Below, in pieces: positions 14,533 through 15,029 of a stretch of 15,029 nucleotides of DNA. The first letter of the stretch is position 1; each line of letters begins with the position of its first letter. The translations under genes were made by a program, and so were the position numbers. Under the pieces are notes generated by a model. It ran no database searches. It was not told the DNA's origin and worked only from the letters and a program-made list of their open reading frames with translations. This stretch comes from Bacillota bacterium (GTDB lineage: Bacteria > Bacillota > Bacilli > Alicyclobacillales > SLC66), in contig JAKACR010000041.1 in assembly GCA_021821225.1 (NCBI GenBank), positions 1-15,029 on the forward strand, read 5' to 3'.

Positions 14533-15018
14533 ATGCCAAAAGGTGCGACAGTAACCAAGACGTTGAAAGTCGGCGACAAGGCTCCCGATTTTACGCTCAA
14601 GGCGCACGGCGACCGGACGGTGACGCTGTCCGAGTTTCGCGGCAAGAATGTGTTTATCGCGTTTTATCCGCTGGACTGGACACCTGTCTGAAGCGCCCAG
14701 ATGCCTTCTTACGAGGATGAATTGTCCCGTTTCGAAGAGCATAATACCCAGGTGCTGGGTATCAGCGTAGACAGCCTCGCGAGTCACCAGGCTTGGCAGA
14801 AATCGGTTGGCGGAATCACGTATCCGCTGTGCAGCGATTTCTATCCGCACGGCGCAGTGGCCGAGAAGTACGGCGTGTTGCGCGCCGAGGGCTACAATGA
14901 TCGGTCGCTGTTCGTGATCGACAAGGAGGGCGTCATTCGCTTCATTGACGTCCATCCGATTGACAAGCAACCGGATAATGAGGAAATTTTCGACGTGTTG
15001 CGGGGTCTGAGCCTCTGA
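14533..15018 (+). CDS. Peroxiredoxin with predicted selenocysteine at the peroxidatic position
   Basis: Read through TGA 14689-14691, the gene encodes 161 residues of one continuous peroxiredoxin: [13 protein letters not shown], then [10 protein letters not shown]53[51 protein letters not shown] and [11 protein letters not shown]. Residue 53 is exactly where the peroxidatic Cys of P-x3-[TS]-x2-C belongs; Pro46, Thr50 and Arg124 of the active site are present. The only Cys is C100, a candidate resolving residue. The enzyme should reduce hydroperoxides in the cytosol. The ATG has AGGAGG 6 nt upstream. The frame continues without error after the TGA, and a SECIS-like stem follows. The gene ends with another TGA (15016-15018), read as stop. 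Alternatives are a TGC/TGT-to-TGA nonsense mutation or a sequencing error. An ORF finder would report 14533-14691 and 14701-15018 separately. Confidence 0.85.
14689..14691 (+). other. Predicted selenocysteine (UGA) codon
   Basis: This in-frame TGA replaces the catalytic Cys codon of the peroxiredoxin. The residues before (DWTPV) and after ([11 protein letters not shown]) are the normal flanks of that Cys in this family, so neither a frameshift nor an indel is needed. Confidence 0.8.
14706..14739 (+). promoter_or_regulatory. Candidate bacterial SECIS stem-loop
   Basis: Hand folding of the RNA gives a stem with three parts: UUCUU/AAGAG (14706-14710 with 14735-14739), ACG/CGU (14711-14713 with 14728-14730) and GGAU/GUCC (14715-14718 with 14724-14727). 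A14714 is bulged, and there is a 4-nt internal bulge at 14731-14734. The apical loop GAAUU (14719-14723) opens with G, 27 nt after the UGA. A G in the first two loop positions and a spacing of roughly 16-37 nt are the published features of bacterial SECIS elements. Energy was not calculated. Confidence 0.55.
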
Positions 15019-15029
15019 TCGGCCCGCGT

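Noticed and set aside
14452..14691. Separate 79-codon gene ending at TGA 14691 followed by an independent gene from 14701
   Set aside because: The strong AGGAGG points to ATG 14533, and both parts make one peroxiredoxin; the ATG at 14701 has no ribosome site of its own.
14704..14716. Shorter hairpin CCUU/GAGG directly after the UGA as SECIS
   Set aside because: It has only four pairs (one G-U), no G early in the loop, and is too close to the UGA; the 14706-14739 fold fits better.

Overview
The window is GC-rich (clearly above 60% by eye). It uses strong AGGAGG-type ribosome binding sites, GTG and TTG starts, and export signals of the Gram-positive kind. This fits a high-GC member of the Bacillota, for example something near Alicyclobacillaceae or Kyrpidia. 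That placement is an inference from style only; no rRNA or other firm marker is present.

Layout. (1) 116-907, minus: a YdfG-type short-chain dehydrogenase. (2) 1033-4087, plus: three translationally coupled genes (ATGA overlaps) for a HisD-family dehydrogenase, a HisB-family dehydratase and a capped HAD hydrolase. Both His-family proteins have changed metal-site residues, and no other his gene is present, so a role outside normal histidine synthesis is possible. (3) 4088-4817: a non-coding stretch full of palindromes, including a 103-bp tandem repeat with a nested stem, two further long inverted repeats, and a perfect 14-bp inverted repeat over a 12-codon ORF. (4) 4818-11023, plus: three exported proteins in a row. 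The first is a lipoprotein with many Asp-box/BNR (Ycf48-like) repeats, the second a secreted protein with the same repeat type, and the third an exported protein of unknown function. A degenerate copy of the region-3 repeat lies between the second and third. (5) 11267-12100: a frameshifted Rpn-like remnant, then a lower-GC pair encoding an 83-residue protein and a small retropepsin-like aspartic protease, probably acquired. (6) 12272-12874, minus: an exported protein of unknown function with an ECF-sigma-like promoter. (7) 13124-14482, plus: a degenerate glycerol-kinase-like (FGGY) protein that has lost key catalytic motifs. (8) 14533-15018, plus: a peroxiredoxin whose peroxidatic cysteine codon is TGA.

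The most notable finding is the last gene. An in-frame TGA sits exactly where the catalytic Cys belongs (P-x3-T-x2-C becomes P-x3-T-x2-TGA), the reading frame and homology continue for another 108 codons, and a bacterial SECIS-like stem-loop can be drawn 3' of the TGA with a G opening its apical loop. I read it as a selenocysteine peroxiredoxin, which standard gene calling would split into two ORFs or call a pseudogene. Second in interest are the HisD/HisB/HAD trio with altered active sites, the pseudokinase-like FGGY protein, and the dispersed palindromic repeat family.
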